Source of the DNA: Chrysoperla carnea
Taxonomy: Eukaryota > Arthropoda > Insecta > Neuroptera > Chrysopidae
Direction of reading: 5' to 3'
DNA: 64,000 bases
Assembly: GCF_905475395.1 (NCBI RefSeq)
Contig: NC_058342.1
Span: 7,252,001-7,316,000, forward strand
The notes beneath the pieces are model-generated. The model was not told the DNA's origin. It saw only the letters and a list, made by a program, of their open reading frames with translations, and did not search any database. Positions 1 through 12,100 of this stretch are shown here, piece after piece. The translations under genes were made by a program, and so were the position numbers. How positions within the stretch are numbered: position 1 is the stretch's first letter; each line of letters starts with the position of its first letter.

Positions 1-722
1 CAAATTCAATTAATGGGGTTGCAACCCTTCCGAGGTGAAATTTTAAATTTTTTATCTCTATCACTTCTAAGGGTGGTTTTAATGGATTTGCAACTATATT
101 CAATTGCATTTTGACCTAAAATTCAAGATTAGCCACTCCGAAAACTCCCAAGAGCCGATTTTCGAGTTAAACTTTAGAATTTTCAAAATTTGTTTATCAT
201 TGTTACTTTTATTAGAGATTTTTAGGACGTTTCAATCATCCTCAGTTGCTTTTTAACTTCGGAATAGGGATAGTTTCAATAGGTTTGAAACCATCTTTAG
301 TTGCTTTTGACGTCGGGTCATGACTAGCGCTCCCGAAAATCCCCCGAAGTTTCGTGGTTAAATTTATAATTTTTTAATTTTATAACTGTTACTATTTATT
401 AGGGGGGGGGGGTAAGAGCACCCGCATTTCCTGATTTTTCATAGTAATGCCGAGGTTAGTGAATGTTCCCGAAGGTCTAAGAAACACGTATAAACAAGAA
501 TTTTTAAAATCGGTGTTGTTCCACCACTTTTCCGACTTTTTCGTCTTATTAATTGTACCAAATTGCAAGTCGTTAAAAATTTTTAAAAAGTGAGCGGCCA
601 CTGTCATGCAAAAAGCTTTAAAAATTTAACTTTTTTTGCCGATGTAATTGCTCTAACCAAAGAAGTATTTATTTTTTTTAGTTTTAAACATACTGGTTTC
701 CATACAGCATGTGCCGTTGTCG
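1..722. repeat. Degenerate tandem repeat, no gene seen
   Basis: Two diverged direct copies of roughly 190 bp can be seen at about 60-235 and 236-410. Landmarks that recur are a 'ccgaaaactccc'-type string near 140 and again near 335, and a following 'aattttataactgttac'-type AT-rich end. A run of ten G at about 403-412 closes the second copy. No convincing coding frame is present; the 71-codon frame on the - strand here is low-complexity. Confidence 0.4.
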
Positions 723-951
723 TTACGAATTTTGGCGGCACATCTCATCATCTGCATGATTAGCCTCCCGAAAAGCACCGCTTGAAATATACATTTTATC
801 CCCAAACAAATATTGCTCATGCTCTGTGAAATAGTTTCTTCGTTGTCGTTGGGCCTGTCCTTGTTCTTGCTGTTGTTGATTTTGTTCTCGAACAGCTTTC
901 AATAACCTTTGTTGTTGTGTTGCATCTTTAACTGTCGACGCTGCTCCACTT
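723..951 (-). CDS. Possible last exon of an unidentified gene
   Basis: On the - strand an open frame of 76 codons ends in TAA at 725-723. It can begin at an AG acceptor at 953-952, after which the upstream frame soon meets a stop. The peptide is hydrophilic and Gln/Arg-rich in its first half (runs such as EQNQQQQEQGQAQRQRR) and then has a mixed, protein-like tail containing YFTEHEQYLFGDKMYISSG and ending in MCRQNS. Composition and codon use are unlike the surrounding AT-rich DNA, which argues for real coding sequence. I do not recognise the family. The rest of the gene would lie at higher coordinates, but I found no second exon among the repeats, so it could also be a decayed copy. The acceptor lacks a strong pyrimidine tract. 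Confidence 0.4.
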
Positions 952-1164
952 CTTGAGGTATATCGATTTCATTTAAAAGTAAACACCAAAAATAATTTTT
1001 ATGAAATGATTTTAAAAACTAATACTTAAAAGAACAAATATTACCGCATGAAAATACCATATCTGATAATTATATAGGGAAAAATATATAATAAATATGG
1101 GATCATGTAAGTGGCCAAAAACAACATCTTCTTATATCTGTCGCTATATGGAAGCGAATACTAC

Positions 1165-1387
1165 CCCTGATAAAAAAGTCCGATTAATGAATCGGAAATT
1201 TCCAGATAATTCTATTGGATTGAGTCGGAATCCAATAGAATGAAGTGAAAATTTGTTCCTAATTAAATCCGAATCATTTCAATTAATGAATTGGAATGAA
1301 TTGGGAATTTATTTCCATTTGAATTTTATTATTCCGATTGGTTGAATTGGAAATTTCCGATTCATTAATCGGACTTTTTTATCAGGG
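1165..1387. mobile_element. MITE, 223 bp, with about 39 bp terminal inverted repeats
   Basis: The left end CCCTGATAAAAAAGTCCGAT is repeated inverted at the right end, finishing ATCAGGG at 1387. The match continues for about 39 bp to the string GGAAATTTCC. The interior repeats shorter versions of the same AATTGGAATGAATTGG motif. It has no coding capacity. No clear target duplication was found, so the superfamily is undetermined. Confidence 0.75.
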
Positions 1388-3411
1388 ACACCCTTGTGGA
1401 AATAAATTTATTCTGGAACTCTTAGTTTGAAATTCAGAAAACGAATATTTGAAGTAAAACTATCTCTGAAAAAGTGAGAAAAAGTCTGAAAATATCAACC
1501 TAACCTCCCACGAAAAAAAAAATTCATTTTCTCCTAACTAAAAAATTGTTAACTTGTACTTAACGCAATATCTAGAAGAAAAATAAACAATCAGCTGACT
1601 ATAACATGGTATATTCTACGTTAGCTGATCGCTCGAACATGAACAAATAATTTATAGGTACTTTCAATGATTTCTAATCAGTAAAAAATTTTAATAAATA
1701 TAAAAAAATCCAAATAACTCTTTTCACAGCTGCAAAAAATATTTTAATATTATTGTAAATAATAAAATCAATAAAAAATCACAATTTTGTGAGTGGAACG
1801 CTGTTTTATTGAGTTCCGTTTCAAACAAAATTCGGCCTAAATTTTTAATTGATTATATTTTAAAGCCTTCACTTCCCATGCTCTCACTTACCCCCCTAAA
1901 TACAGTTTACAATTTTTTTTAAATGTAAAATAGTCATAATTTATAGAATATATCAGAACAGATGGCCATGAATTATATTTTTATCATTTTAACTTTAATT
2001 AAATTTTTACAGAAATCTTTAATTTATGGTTCAAAATGATGCTCATAGATGGTGCAGTTAAATGCCAGACTAAATTTAATTTTTTTATAAATATATCTTT
2101 ATTCTTCTGAGGTATGAGCTATATTATTCTTATGTTCCATTCATTAATTTTTGCGTAAAAGTGTAGAAAACAAATAAACATCCTTACTTTCACGTTTATA
2201 ATATATATAGGGATATAGGGGATTCATTTCGACTTACCTTCTTTTACAGTTTTCGATTATTTTATTCCTATTTTAATATCTTTTATTCTGATTGGAAACT
2301 TCCTAAATGAATCGATAACACGAAATTATATAAACCTATCAAAATTTTAGTCCACTTTCATCTATCGGAATATAATGAAAGAATAACTTAAGAATTAAAA
2401 ATTGGAGTTCTGTGAATCTGTAAACATAATTAAATTTTTTGTAAAATATATTGATCTTTAGCTTGATTAATTTATCATAATAAATAGATCTAGCTACGGT
2501 CTGGATGTCCTCAAGATAATAGACACTTCCAGTAAAATTTTTTTGTCCAGTCCGAAAAAGTCCAAAGATGTCATATAAGCTCTCAAAAGCGATTTTTAAT
2601 TGTTCATTTTTTTATAAATGAGTGTCAAAGTTCAATGTTATATCTCACTAAAAACGTTAATGCGTAAAGTACTGAAGTGACCTAATTTTATTGAAAAAAA
2701 TTTAAAATAACAAAATAAAGATATGCAATGAGGACGGGAGTTTTGTCAGAGCTCAATCTAATAATTTATCAAAAGAGTCGGTTGAAATGGTGGCGGATTT
2801 TTTCTCGAATTCTGACTGATTCACTATCCGCGAAACGAAAGGTGTCAAAGCTTCAAGATAAATATACATTTCAATATTAATTGCAGTTTGAAATCATACT
2901 CTGAATAAATGTATAAGGGCTTTGTTTATTTTGAAAATTTCAAGTTCAAACATAAACATGTTGATATTATTCATTTTCATCGAAAAATATTCAATTTATT
3001 ATTTACTTTTAAATTAAGATATCTTAATTTAATACTAACTCTGATATCAGAGCGAGTAGAAAAGTGCGTCATTTTCATTCATTTCTTCCTATTTATGAGA
3101 ATGATCGTCGCGAATAAAGTTTTCCAATGCCTCAGATGACCGATTTTTTTTCAGCACCTGGTCGAAGTTTTCCTACAAAAGGAAAGGCATATCTAGTGCA
3201 GAAGGCTCCAGTTTCACTCGGCATTAACTAAGTCTTCGTCGAGCTACAAAATTATAAAATTATTGCCAATTAATTGAATATTTTCGTAAATATTAGTTAC
3301 AAAAACCAACGAAAAATTCTACTACTGTTTTCAAAATTGGCATTGACGTCATCACTAACAAACAATGAAAAATTTGGAAAAAAGTGGCTATATCTTATTG
3401 AAAAACAAGTG
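1388..3411. other. AT-rich stretch without a recognised gene
   Basis: I see no supported gene or clear repeat structure here. The one longer frame (2909-3139, + strand) is hydrophobic, AT-driven and matches nothing I know. Confidence 0.4.
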
Positions 3412-4005
3412 AAAACAAACAATTGACTGAGTTAATTGTTGAAATATCATGTATAGATAGTTTTGATGACGCAATCGTTTGTTTTTTGACGTCACGTAAA
3501 TTAAGAAAGATTTCCACTCTTAAATAGCCACACACACATAACTGATATTCCCATATAACACATACTACAAAATTTTCACTTAATTACCGCCTTCGTGGGT
3601 AAACAGTGATGTTTACAAAAAAATGTTTCAAACAAAAGTTGTTTATTTTTTTATAAGGAACATTTTTTTCATTTAAACATTTGTTCTATCTCTAACAGTT
3701 TATAAGATGGGTCCTACGGACCCAAGACCCACTTGACCTACGTTGCTCATTTACGAACTCGACCTCACATTTTACGTCTTAAACACGCTATAAAAATTTC
3801 AGCTTGATATCTCTTTTCGTTTTTGAGTAATCGTGATGACAGACGGACAGACGACAGACAGACATATGGAAATGGACTAATTAGGTGATTCTATGAACAC
3901 CTAAACCAAAATTTTTTTCGTAGCATCAATATTTTTAAGGGTTACAAACTTGGGACTAAACTTAATATACTATGTATATTTCATATACATGGTATGATAA
4001 TTCCA
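3412..4005 (-). repeat. GTCCGT dispersed repeat, near full length, reverse
   Basis: This is one copy of a family found at least eight times in the window. Read on the - strand it shows the family landmarks in order: CCATGTA-type end, 'agtcccaagtttgtaac', 'cacctaattagtcca', a GTCCGTC/GTCTGTC-rich stretch, 'gatatcaagctgaaattt', the palindrome GGGTCCGTAGGACCC, 'acaacttttgtttgaaaca', and an 'aactcagtcaattgtttg' end. It has no coding frame, so it is probably non-autonomous. Confidence 0.75.
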
Positions 4006-4466
4006 CTACATTGTAATTATCGAAAATTGTTTTTCCTTCACTAACTTAAAGATTATAAAGTGATCCTCGCAACAAAACAAACTTGTATGTTAGGATGTTG
4101 AATCGCGGCGAATTTGAGCAAAACACTTTCTATGAATCTCCCTCTTGGGAACGAAATAAGTAATTTCGATTGTGCAGCTACAGTTGTATTTTTGTATTTT
4201 GGTACGAAACAGTACTCGTAACATTTAAACGCGTTTTTTTTTTTTTTTTGCGACAGATTCTAAATTTTTTTAATTTTTTTCCATTACAGTTATGTTTGTC
4301 ACGCATCATTTTTTTTTGGTCCTTACAATCGATTATACTTTTTTTTCGTACACCGAAAAATTTGCTGAAAGTGTCCATTAAATATGTATATACATAATAA
4401 ATAAGCTTTTTATGTTTTAATTTTATATTCAATCAATAAACTATTAAATCCAAGATATTTGCTTAT
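4006..4466. other. AT-rich spacer
   Basis: I see no gene. Long T runs near 4231-4320 create hydrophobic frames on one strand and lysine-rich frames on the other; neither looks real. Confidence 0.4.
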
Positions 4467-5672
4467 AATTTTTTACTTTCCCGGAGTGTTGCAACAAGTC
4501 TAACCAACAAAATATATGGCGTCAAAAATGGAATTTTTTTCAGAAATTATATCATTGTTATTTCATATTCGCAAGAGGAGACATCGGTGCATATCCTAAT
4601 TTAGTAGGTTTTTAGTCAATTTAAAGAACTACTCCCCATATGGGGGGGGGGCGATTCGCGCTTCTTCTCCTCCCAGTTATGTATATATATATACCTACAT
4701 ACATTTGTAAAACAGTTCATTTGACTGTTATTTGAAAAATATTTAATTGATTTTAATTAAACTAATACCAATAGGTTTTATTACCTACAACTTTCGGTTA
4801 AAATTCGGAAAAATCCGTTAAATAGTTAAAATTCGGCCAAAATTTCAAATTTCATATTTTTTTGCAAATTCAGAATTTTATGACGTATAAAGGGATTTTT
4901 GGCGTCGCTGATCTCGAATTTTGCTCTAGATTATCAAAAAAATGGTGATATTTTTAGAGGGTGCACTTATTTGGGCCCAAAAGATCGAAGCGTATCAATT
5001 TATACATTTCGCCTCAAAGTTCGAGATCAGCGACCCCAAAAATCCCTTTATACGTCATAAAGATTCTGAATTTGTAAAAAATATGAAAGCGAGAGGGGGA
5101 GGGGAGTGGATGTTGTAAAAAGGGCTATATTAATAAAAGCATCTTAAGTTTTGGGTTTCTTTAGCATTTTAAAATATTTTGACCTCTTTTTAAAATCTTT
5201 TAAGATACATTTATTCCACACACACCCTTCCCACTAAAAGCGCGGGGGTTAAAACTTAAAAATTTTGCTTTAAACCATATAGACTATTTTGTAAATAATT
5301 TTCTGAAGCCAAACCAAAAAACTGCCAGTCCATACACCCCCCGAACAATTATTTCCAAAAAGTGTTAAATTTTTCGTTTTTCGCAAAAATATGGGTCAAG
5401 GAGTCATTTTACGAGTATGCAACTTATTATAAATTCAAAAGAGAATAAAAAATGCTGCAATTAAAAAATTTTGTCCCGTAGGACAAAATAAAATAAAATG
5501 GTAGCCATATTTCAAACAATTCACTTAATTTGAAATTTTGGCCGAATTATTTAACGAATTTGGCTAAAATTTTGACAGAAAGTTATAAGTAATAAAACCT
5601 ACGATTGGTATTAGTTTCATTAAAATCAAGTTACAGTCAAATCAACTGTTTTACCATATGTATGTATACATA

Positions 5673-7178
5673 TCCCAGTGAACATATGACCTTAATATGA
5701 CGTCATACATAGGTCATAAAGAGATCATAAGTCATAAGTCATATTTTACGTAAACATGACATAATGGTGACTCAATTTATGACGTTACTATGATGTCATA
5801 TTGTATGACCTCACCATTATGTCATACTGACATTAAATTTGATTTTGATATGATGTCACTTTTATAACTTTAATGTTACGTAAAACTGATGTCATATTTT
5901 AATCACATTGTGACGTCATATCAAAATCATAATTTTACGTATTATTTACGTAATATGTGAATCATTACCTCAGAAACATGTCATACTGTTACGTAAAACT
6001 GATATCATATTTGAGCCACATTGTGACGTCATATCAAAGTCATAAGTTTACGTATTATTTACGTAATATGGGAATCATATTCTTACCTCAGAAACATGTC
6101 ATACTGTTACGTAAAACTGATGTCATATTTTTATCCCATTGTGACGTCATATCAAGGTCATAAGTTCACGTATTATTTACGTAATGTGGGAATCATATTC
6201 TTACCTCAGAAACATACTCATACTCTTGTATGTATATATATGCCTATCTCAACTAGAATATCACTGCTTCTTTCTACTAGTTAGATCTTTGTGTATTATT
6301 CGCGGAGCTAATTTTATGTAATTTAGGGTATATAATATAATAATGTTCCTTACCAGCAGTAGGTTTTGTTTTGACTTCTCGGCTGTACAGCTTAGATCAA
6401 ACCCACAGTGAATAAATACATCGTTCTGATTCAATATCTAAATTTTTATTATTGTCTAACAGGAATTGAATAGATCAATTCATTACATATCGCCGACATT
6501 TTAATCCCTAGACATCGAGCAACGTAATAATTAGGCAAACCTTACGTAAAGAAAAGTCATATTTAAGAAAGGTATTTGACGTCACTATGATATCATTATC
6601 AGATCATATTAATTACATACTCGTGACATATAATAACGTAAGAATTATGTAAAACTTACGTGGGATAAATAGTATTTAAGTCAGATATAAGACATAAACG
6701 TGACGTCACTGTGATACCATTGTTCATTTTAATGTTTATAAGGTCATATAGATGTCACTTTTACGCCATCTATGTTACATAAAAATCTTACGTCAGGAAG
6801 TGGGAAATAACGAGTCAAACCTGACTCATCTATGACTTATATCTTACGTAAATTATGACATCATTTCCAGGTCATTTTAATTACAATATCGTGATATATA
6901 ATAACTTAAGTAAATAAGGATAAATCATATTTAAGTCAGATATTTGACATAAATGTGACGTCGCTGTGATATTATTGTTAGATCATTTAATGTCAATTAG
7001 GTCATATAAATGTCAATTTTACGTCATGTATACGTCATTTATATTACGTAAAAATGTTACGTCAAGAAGTGGGACATAATGAGTCAAACCTGACTCATCT
7101 GTGACTCATATCTTACGTAAAATATGACATTGCGTAACTCAATTTGGCATCATATTTACGTCATTGTGTTCACTGGGA
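5673..7178. mobile_element. 1.5 kb TA-flanked non-autonomous element rich in ACGT palindromes
   Basis: The ends are TCCCAGTGAACA (5673-5684) and its exact inverse TGTTCACTGGGA (7167-7178). Each is flanked by TA (5671-5672 and 7179-7180), consistent with a TA target duplication. The interior has no plausible long coding frame. It consists largely of repeated near-palindromic octamers (TGACGTCA, TTACGTAA and variants), well over twenty of them, apart from about 6215-6530, which lacks them and may be a nested insertion. A TA duplication suits Tc1/mariner-type transposition, but the superfamily is not proven. Confidence 0.65.
5895..6212. repeat. Three tandem copies of a 113-118 bp unit
   Basis: The string TGACGTCATATCAA starts at 5911, 6024 and 6142, and the whole unit around it recurs: ATTTACGTAATATG, CTCAGAAACATGTCATACTG and GTTACGTAAAACTGAT. 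The copies differ by scattered substitutions and small indels. The short frames reading through the array are by-products of the repeat. Confidence 0.8.
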
Positions 7179-7390
7179 TATATATAACTGGGAGGGGAAT
7201 TGGATGACCCCCTCCAAATATGAGGAGTAGTTCTTAACATTGAATACCAACTTACTAAATTAGGATATGCACCGATGTCTAATCTTGCGAATATAAAATA
7301 AAAATGATAAAATTTCTGAAAAAAAAATCCATTGTTGACGCGATTTTGTTGGTTGGACATGTTGCACCGCTCTGGGAAAGTAAAAAATTT

Positions 7391-9005
7391 CAAAATATAC
7401 TCATTTTGATGTGAAAAGAAAAACCCCAAAGTTTTGCTGCCCGAACTTTTAATCCATATAACAGCCTTTTTTCTTAATTTTATTCAGTAATAATAACTGC
7501 CTCTCCTCTTTCTTATAATTCTATTTATTGTATTGTAGGCCGCTAAATGGATGCAGGATTTTTATCATTATCTTACAATCTTTCTCATTTGCATCAAATA
7601 AATCCAGCAGATTTATAATAATAATTAGGAAATGCCACTATAATTCATTACGATTCGGTGCTTCTTTAATTTAGAACTGCATAAATTGCAATTTCAGAAA
7701 ATGTTAAAAGAAAGATAAAATTATTATTTATACAACAGAAAATTTTATACTCCTAGTACTGCTGACACTCAGTTAAATGGTAGGACACTCAGTAGTTAGG
7801 AACTTAATTAAAAAGGATAGTGTATTGCAGTGTTATAAGGATAACTTTTTCTACTACTTACATGATCAATTGCATGTTGGGTGCTATTTTTAAGTAATTA
7901 AAGTAAGTAGTCTACCACATACATTTGGCTGGTTCCGATATACACTGCGAGCACTGCTCAGTGCTCTTACTAAAAAAAAAATGTTCCGATATAGACTACT
8001 AGTGCACTGTCACAGTACTCTAAGGAAATTAATGACGTTATAAAACGTCATGATTCACCGACATTTTTGTATTGCAAGCACTGGCGTTTTAGAGGTAAGA
8101 TACTCTCAGTACTTTGGTCACGTGATCAAATTCAAATAGCCCCAGTTTTATAATATTTCGCGAAAATTATTAATATCAATAACTAATTCATTATAATTAT
8201 AAAATGTTAAGTAAAATTGTTTTATTAATAAAAATTTTTGGAATTACATTCATGTTAAATTAAAATATAACATTTTAACTAAATAAAAATTGATATATTT
8301 TTTTAAGTAAAAATTTTTCAACCTTGAATATATTATTTTTTAATCTTGAATATATCATAAATATTCATCAAATATTTAATTATAAAATGTTCAAACAATG
8401 ATTTATTTCGTTGCACAGAGATCCTTTTATTGAAAATTCTTTTCGTTTAACAATAGTGTCAAAAAACGGGATAACAGTATACTGGACTGCTTTTCGTTTT
8501 AACCAGTAACCATTATAGCTGACTAAAAAGGAACGACTTCGCAGTGTACTGAATAAGTGTAACATCTTATAGTGGCCTCTGTAAGATAGTGTATATGGAA
8601 CATACTCTTAATGTCGGTAATATTATGTGTGGATAAATGTCTGATAATAAGTATTATAATGGCTACGAATGGGTATAATAACTAATAATATTTTTATATG
8701 GCAATTTTTTTAAATTATAATTTGTCACTTTATTATTCCTTTTAGAAAATAATAAATAATAATAAAAAATAAAATTCAAATTTTTAAACCAAATGTTTAG
8801 TTCTTATATATAGTTGTAATTCATTATCGTCTTTATTCCACCGGCTGCCGTGTTTCGACCCATTGTCAAAATTCACAATGTCAAGAAAATAAACTTGACA
8901 GTTTATAATTGATTTTATGAGAAAAGTTTAATAAAAATTGTTATCGCATGTATAAATATTCAAATATGTTTTTTTTTTAATTCATACATATATATTCTAT
9001 TAAAA
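7391..9005. promoter_or_regulatory. Upstream region of the CTTNBP2-like gene, no exon identified
   Basis: No supported coding exon. Two imperfect copies of a 'ttccgatataNactNc...gtactc' block lie at about 7934 and 7983, and a perfect small palindrome ATGACGTTATAAAACGTCAT lies near 8032. A TATAAA string near 8951 sits about 55 bp before the start codon at 9006. It could be a core promoter element or chance in AT-rich DNA; untranslated 5' exons may lie further upstream. Confidence 0.25.
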
Positions 9006-9191
9006 ATGGCGTATAATAACAAAAACGGCATTTATGAAGCTATGTCGCTTTCTGAAACAAATTTGGAAGTACCTTTCCCTACATCAACGAATGAAGGAAC
9101 TCAAGGTACATTATCTGTAGTAAACTCTCAATCACCTGCAGGTTTTGAAACAATGGATCGTCAATCGGTTGCAGGAACAAATACTCTAAAG
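9006..9191 (+). CDS. CTTNBP2NL: CTTNBP2-like exon 1
   Basis: Codes for residues 1-62, starting MAYNNKNGIYEAM, a low-complexity polar N-terminus. The donor is AAAG|GTAATA at 9192, phase 0. The start is the first ATG in a frame with no upstream extension; an earlier non-coding exon is possible. This N-terminal extension lies before the family domain and is likely lineage-specific. Confidence 0.75.
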
Positions 9192-12100
9192 GTAATACCA
9201 TTATTTGTGTGTGTGTGTAAATTGTATAAGATTTAAACTTTTACAGCGTAATCCCAAAATGGAACTGAGCAAAACCGATTTGTTGCGATTATTAAGTTAC
9301 ATGGAAGGGGAATTACAAGCTCAAAATATTGTAATTGCAGCGCTAAAGGTAAATTTACATTTTTCCTTAGCTAGTTTTTTGTATGTATTTCACATTCTTA
9401 AATAAACAAAACCAATGCTTCAGCTTCTGGATACCCCTTAGTTAAAATTAGTGTTTTAACTGAGACCTATCTTAAATCGATATTTATATTACGTCCAATA
9501 CAGCTGATTTTTGAAATCTTTCATAGCTGCAGATTGATATGAAGAAAAAAAAAACATCAATAATACGGATGCAGTGGGTGAAAAATGGCTAAAGTTCAAC
9601 TACTTTTAAAGAAATATTCTTTTTAATAATTCTGTTAATTAATTTGATTAAAAACAATATAACGTTTGTTTATTTCGCTTAGTGAATCGAAATTGGTCGG
9701 GTCCTTGAACTTGTTTGTCGGGTTTTCAATGGTATTAAAAAAACTGGTATGTCGAACAAAATATTCGATATTCGAGAGCCGTTGTTGTGTTCGAAGAATA
9801 CCGATATGTCAATCTAGGCGCACTCTCTTTTATCCGATCATGTATCTGTTAATTGCAATTTATCACCTGTAAATAGTTCTTGCACTCTGTAAACATACAT
9901 GGTTTTTTTATAAGTGTAAGTTTAAGGTATTTTGATTCCAAAAAAATGAAAATGATGCAAAAAATTGATGAAATTTTATCTATCAATTAATCACCCTTTT
10001 TTACGTCTTTTATGAAAAATTCATATCGATCCTCTGAAGGGTCGAGGAGAAATCTTTGGATAAAGTTTTGGTATAAAAAGTCTGTTTTTTTTACCAAAAA
10101 GGGTACATTTCTCATAAACCGTACAGAGAATCGATATGAATTTTTCACAAAAGACCTACCTATACAAGAGTGATTAATTAATCGATAAATAAAATTTCAA
10201 ATTTTTTGATCATTTTCATTTAAACTCTTAAGGTATTTCGATAACGTAAATTGAAAAAGATAATAAAGATTTGAAATTTTATTTATCAATTGATCATCCT
10301 TTTATACGTCTTTTGTGAAAAATTCTTATCGATTCTCTATACGGTTTATGAGAAATTAACTATCAACGTCAGTGTTTTTACCAAAAAAAGATTTTCATTT
10401 TTATGCACAGTTCTTCATTTTGGAATGATTTTAAAGTTTAAAACTTGGAGAATATTGATAAAAGTTTTTTATGCAAATGATAAATATTTATAAAAGCAGT
10501 TAATGACTAATAAACCTACATTTATTACGACTTCTCCATATAACTACCATGTAACAATGGCTGTTTTAATAATTAATTTTTCGTAAAACATACAGAGTTC
10601 ATTGACACACAAAATTTCAGTTCTTTGGTAACACTTTTGTTTTAGTATCGAAACACATTAAAATAAATTAGTAAATATTTCTTTTTAATTAAAAAAGTGT
10701 CCTTAAAAATTTATATTTTCAGCCCTGCAATTGTTTGAAATGTTCTTAAATCTGTTGAAAGTCTTTAATTAGGAGGTCTGTTATTGTTAATGTTCATTTA
10801 ACATCCTTAAAAATCTTTTTTGAGGGCAGCCTAGAGTTTTGCTACCTTCGGGAGGCAGTCGGCTCTTTCTTTTCAATGCGTAGACGGTTTTCTGAACTTC
10901 GGGGCCCTTTTGCGCTGCACCACTTAGCCTTTTGATAGCTACGCCACTGACCTGAATTCGCAAACTCGCCAACTTCGTATTATTAAATTGTATAGCACAC
11001 AATAAGAAACGTCATATAATTTCATATTTTTTAAAGTCTCAGAATTTAGTTGATGGAAAGTATAGCCTCTTAAGACCAGGCAAATAATGACATCGTTTAT
11101 TATGATCGCAAAATAAAACGTGTTTTAGTATTCACTAACAAGAATTTTGGTCATTGAAACCCAAAGCTCGCATATGTGTATCCACTTTTTTTAATTTTTT
11201 TAGTAAAATTTAAAAAAAATTTTTAATTTGTTTTTTATTGTTTAACCTAAATGAACTAAATAAGCGCCTGAAATACTTTACTTGCTTTATCATGTGTAAA
11301 ATATATCAAGGTATTATAACTTTAGTCCCAAGTTTGTAACACTTAAAAATATTGAAGCTACCAACAAAATTTTCGTATAGGTGTTCATAAAATCATCTAA
11401 TTAATTCATTGCGGTTGTCTGTTTGTCCGTCTGCCAACACGAGAGCTCAAAAACGAAAAGAGATATCAAGCTGAAATTTTTATGGTGTGCTTAGAACGTA
11501 AAAAGTGAAATCGAGTTCGCAAATGAGTAATTTAGGTCAATTCGGTCTTGGGTCCGTCAGAGATAGAACCAAAGGTTATATATACAAAATGATCCTTATA
11601 AAAAAAAAAAAAAACAATTTTTGTTTGAAACATTTTTTCGTAAACATCGATGTTTACCCGTTAGTATTGTATAAAGAGAGCGCAAATAATTAATAATTAA
11701 CAATAATTAGAATCATAAATAGATACAAATTGTTTATTAAACAAGTGAAAACAAACAATTGACTGAATTAATTGTTGAAATACCATGCATAGTCAGTGTT
11801 GATTTCTTTATCACATTACACATACATACATGTGACACATACATAACTGATATTCAAGTATGGTACATACTATAAAATTTCCGCCTAATTGGCGCCCTCA
11901 CGGTTAAACAGTGATGTTTACGAAAAAATGTTTCAAGCAAAAGTTGAGTAAAAATTTCAGCTCGATATCTTTTTTCGTTTTTGAGTTATCGTGTCCACAG
12001 ACCGACGGACGGACAACCGGCAATGGACTAATTAGGTGATTCTTATAGCAAAATTTTGTGCGTGGCATCAATATTTTTAAGCGTTACAAACTTGGGACTA

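Larger units (their letters stand above)
4467..7390. repeat. Foldback palindrome broken by two insertions
   Basis: The left arm (4467-4936) is matched in reverse by three separated blocks: 5010-5087, 5513-5670 and 7181-7390. For example 'actttcccggagtgttgcaa' near 4476 pairs with 'ttgcaccgctctgggaaagt' ending near 7383, and 'tttatgacgtataaaggga' near 4877 pairs with 'tccctttatacgtcataaa' near 5043. The blocks are contiguous once 5088-5512 and 5673-7178 are taken out, so these are later insertions into the right arm. The original palindrome was about 0.9-1.0 kb, centred near 4972. Confidence 0.7.

Noticed and set aside
4170..4432. Overlapping hydrophobic and lysine-rich small proteins on opposite strands
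   Set aside because: Both arise from long T runs; no start context, motif or splice support.
5957..6284. Two overlapping small proteins with shared SYCYVKL strings
   Set aside because: They are translations of the three tandem DNA repeats; the repetition is in the DNA, and frames change between units.
11642..11660. Palindromic 'gtaaacatcgatgtttac' as a stand-alone regulatory site
   Set aside because: It is an ordinary part of the GTCCGT repeat ('gtaaacatcactgtttac' in other copies), so its symmetry here comes from drift.
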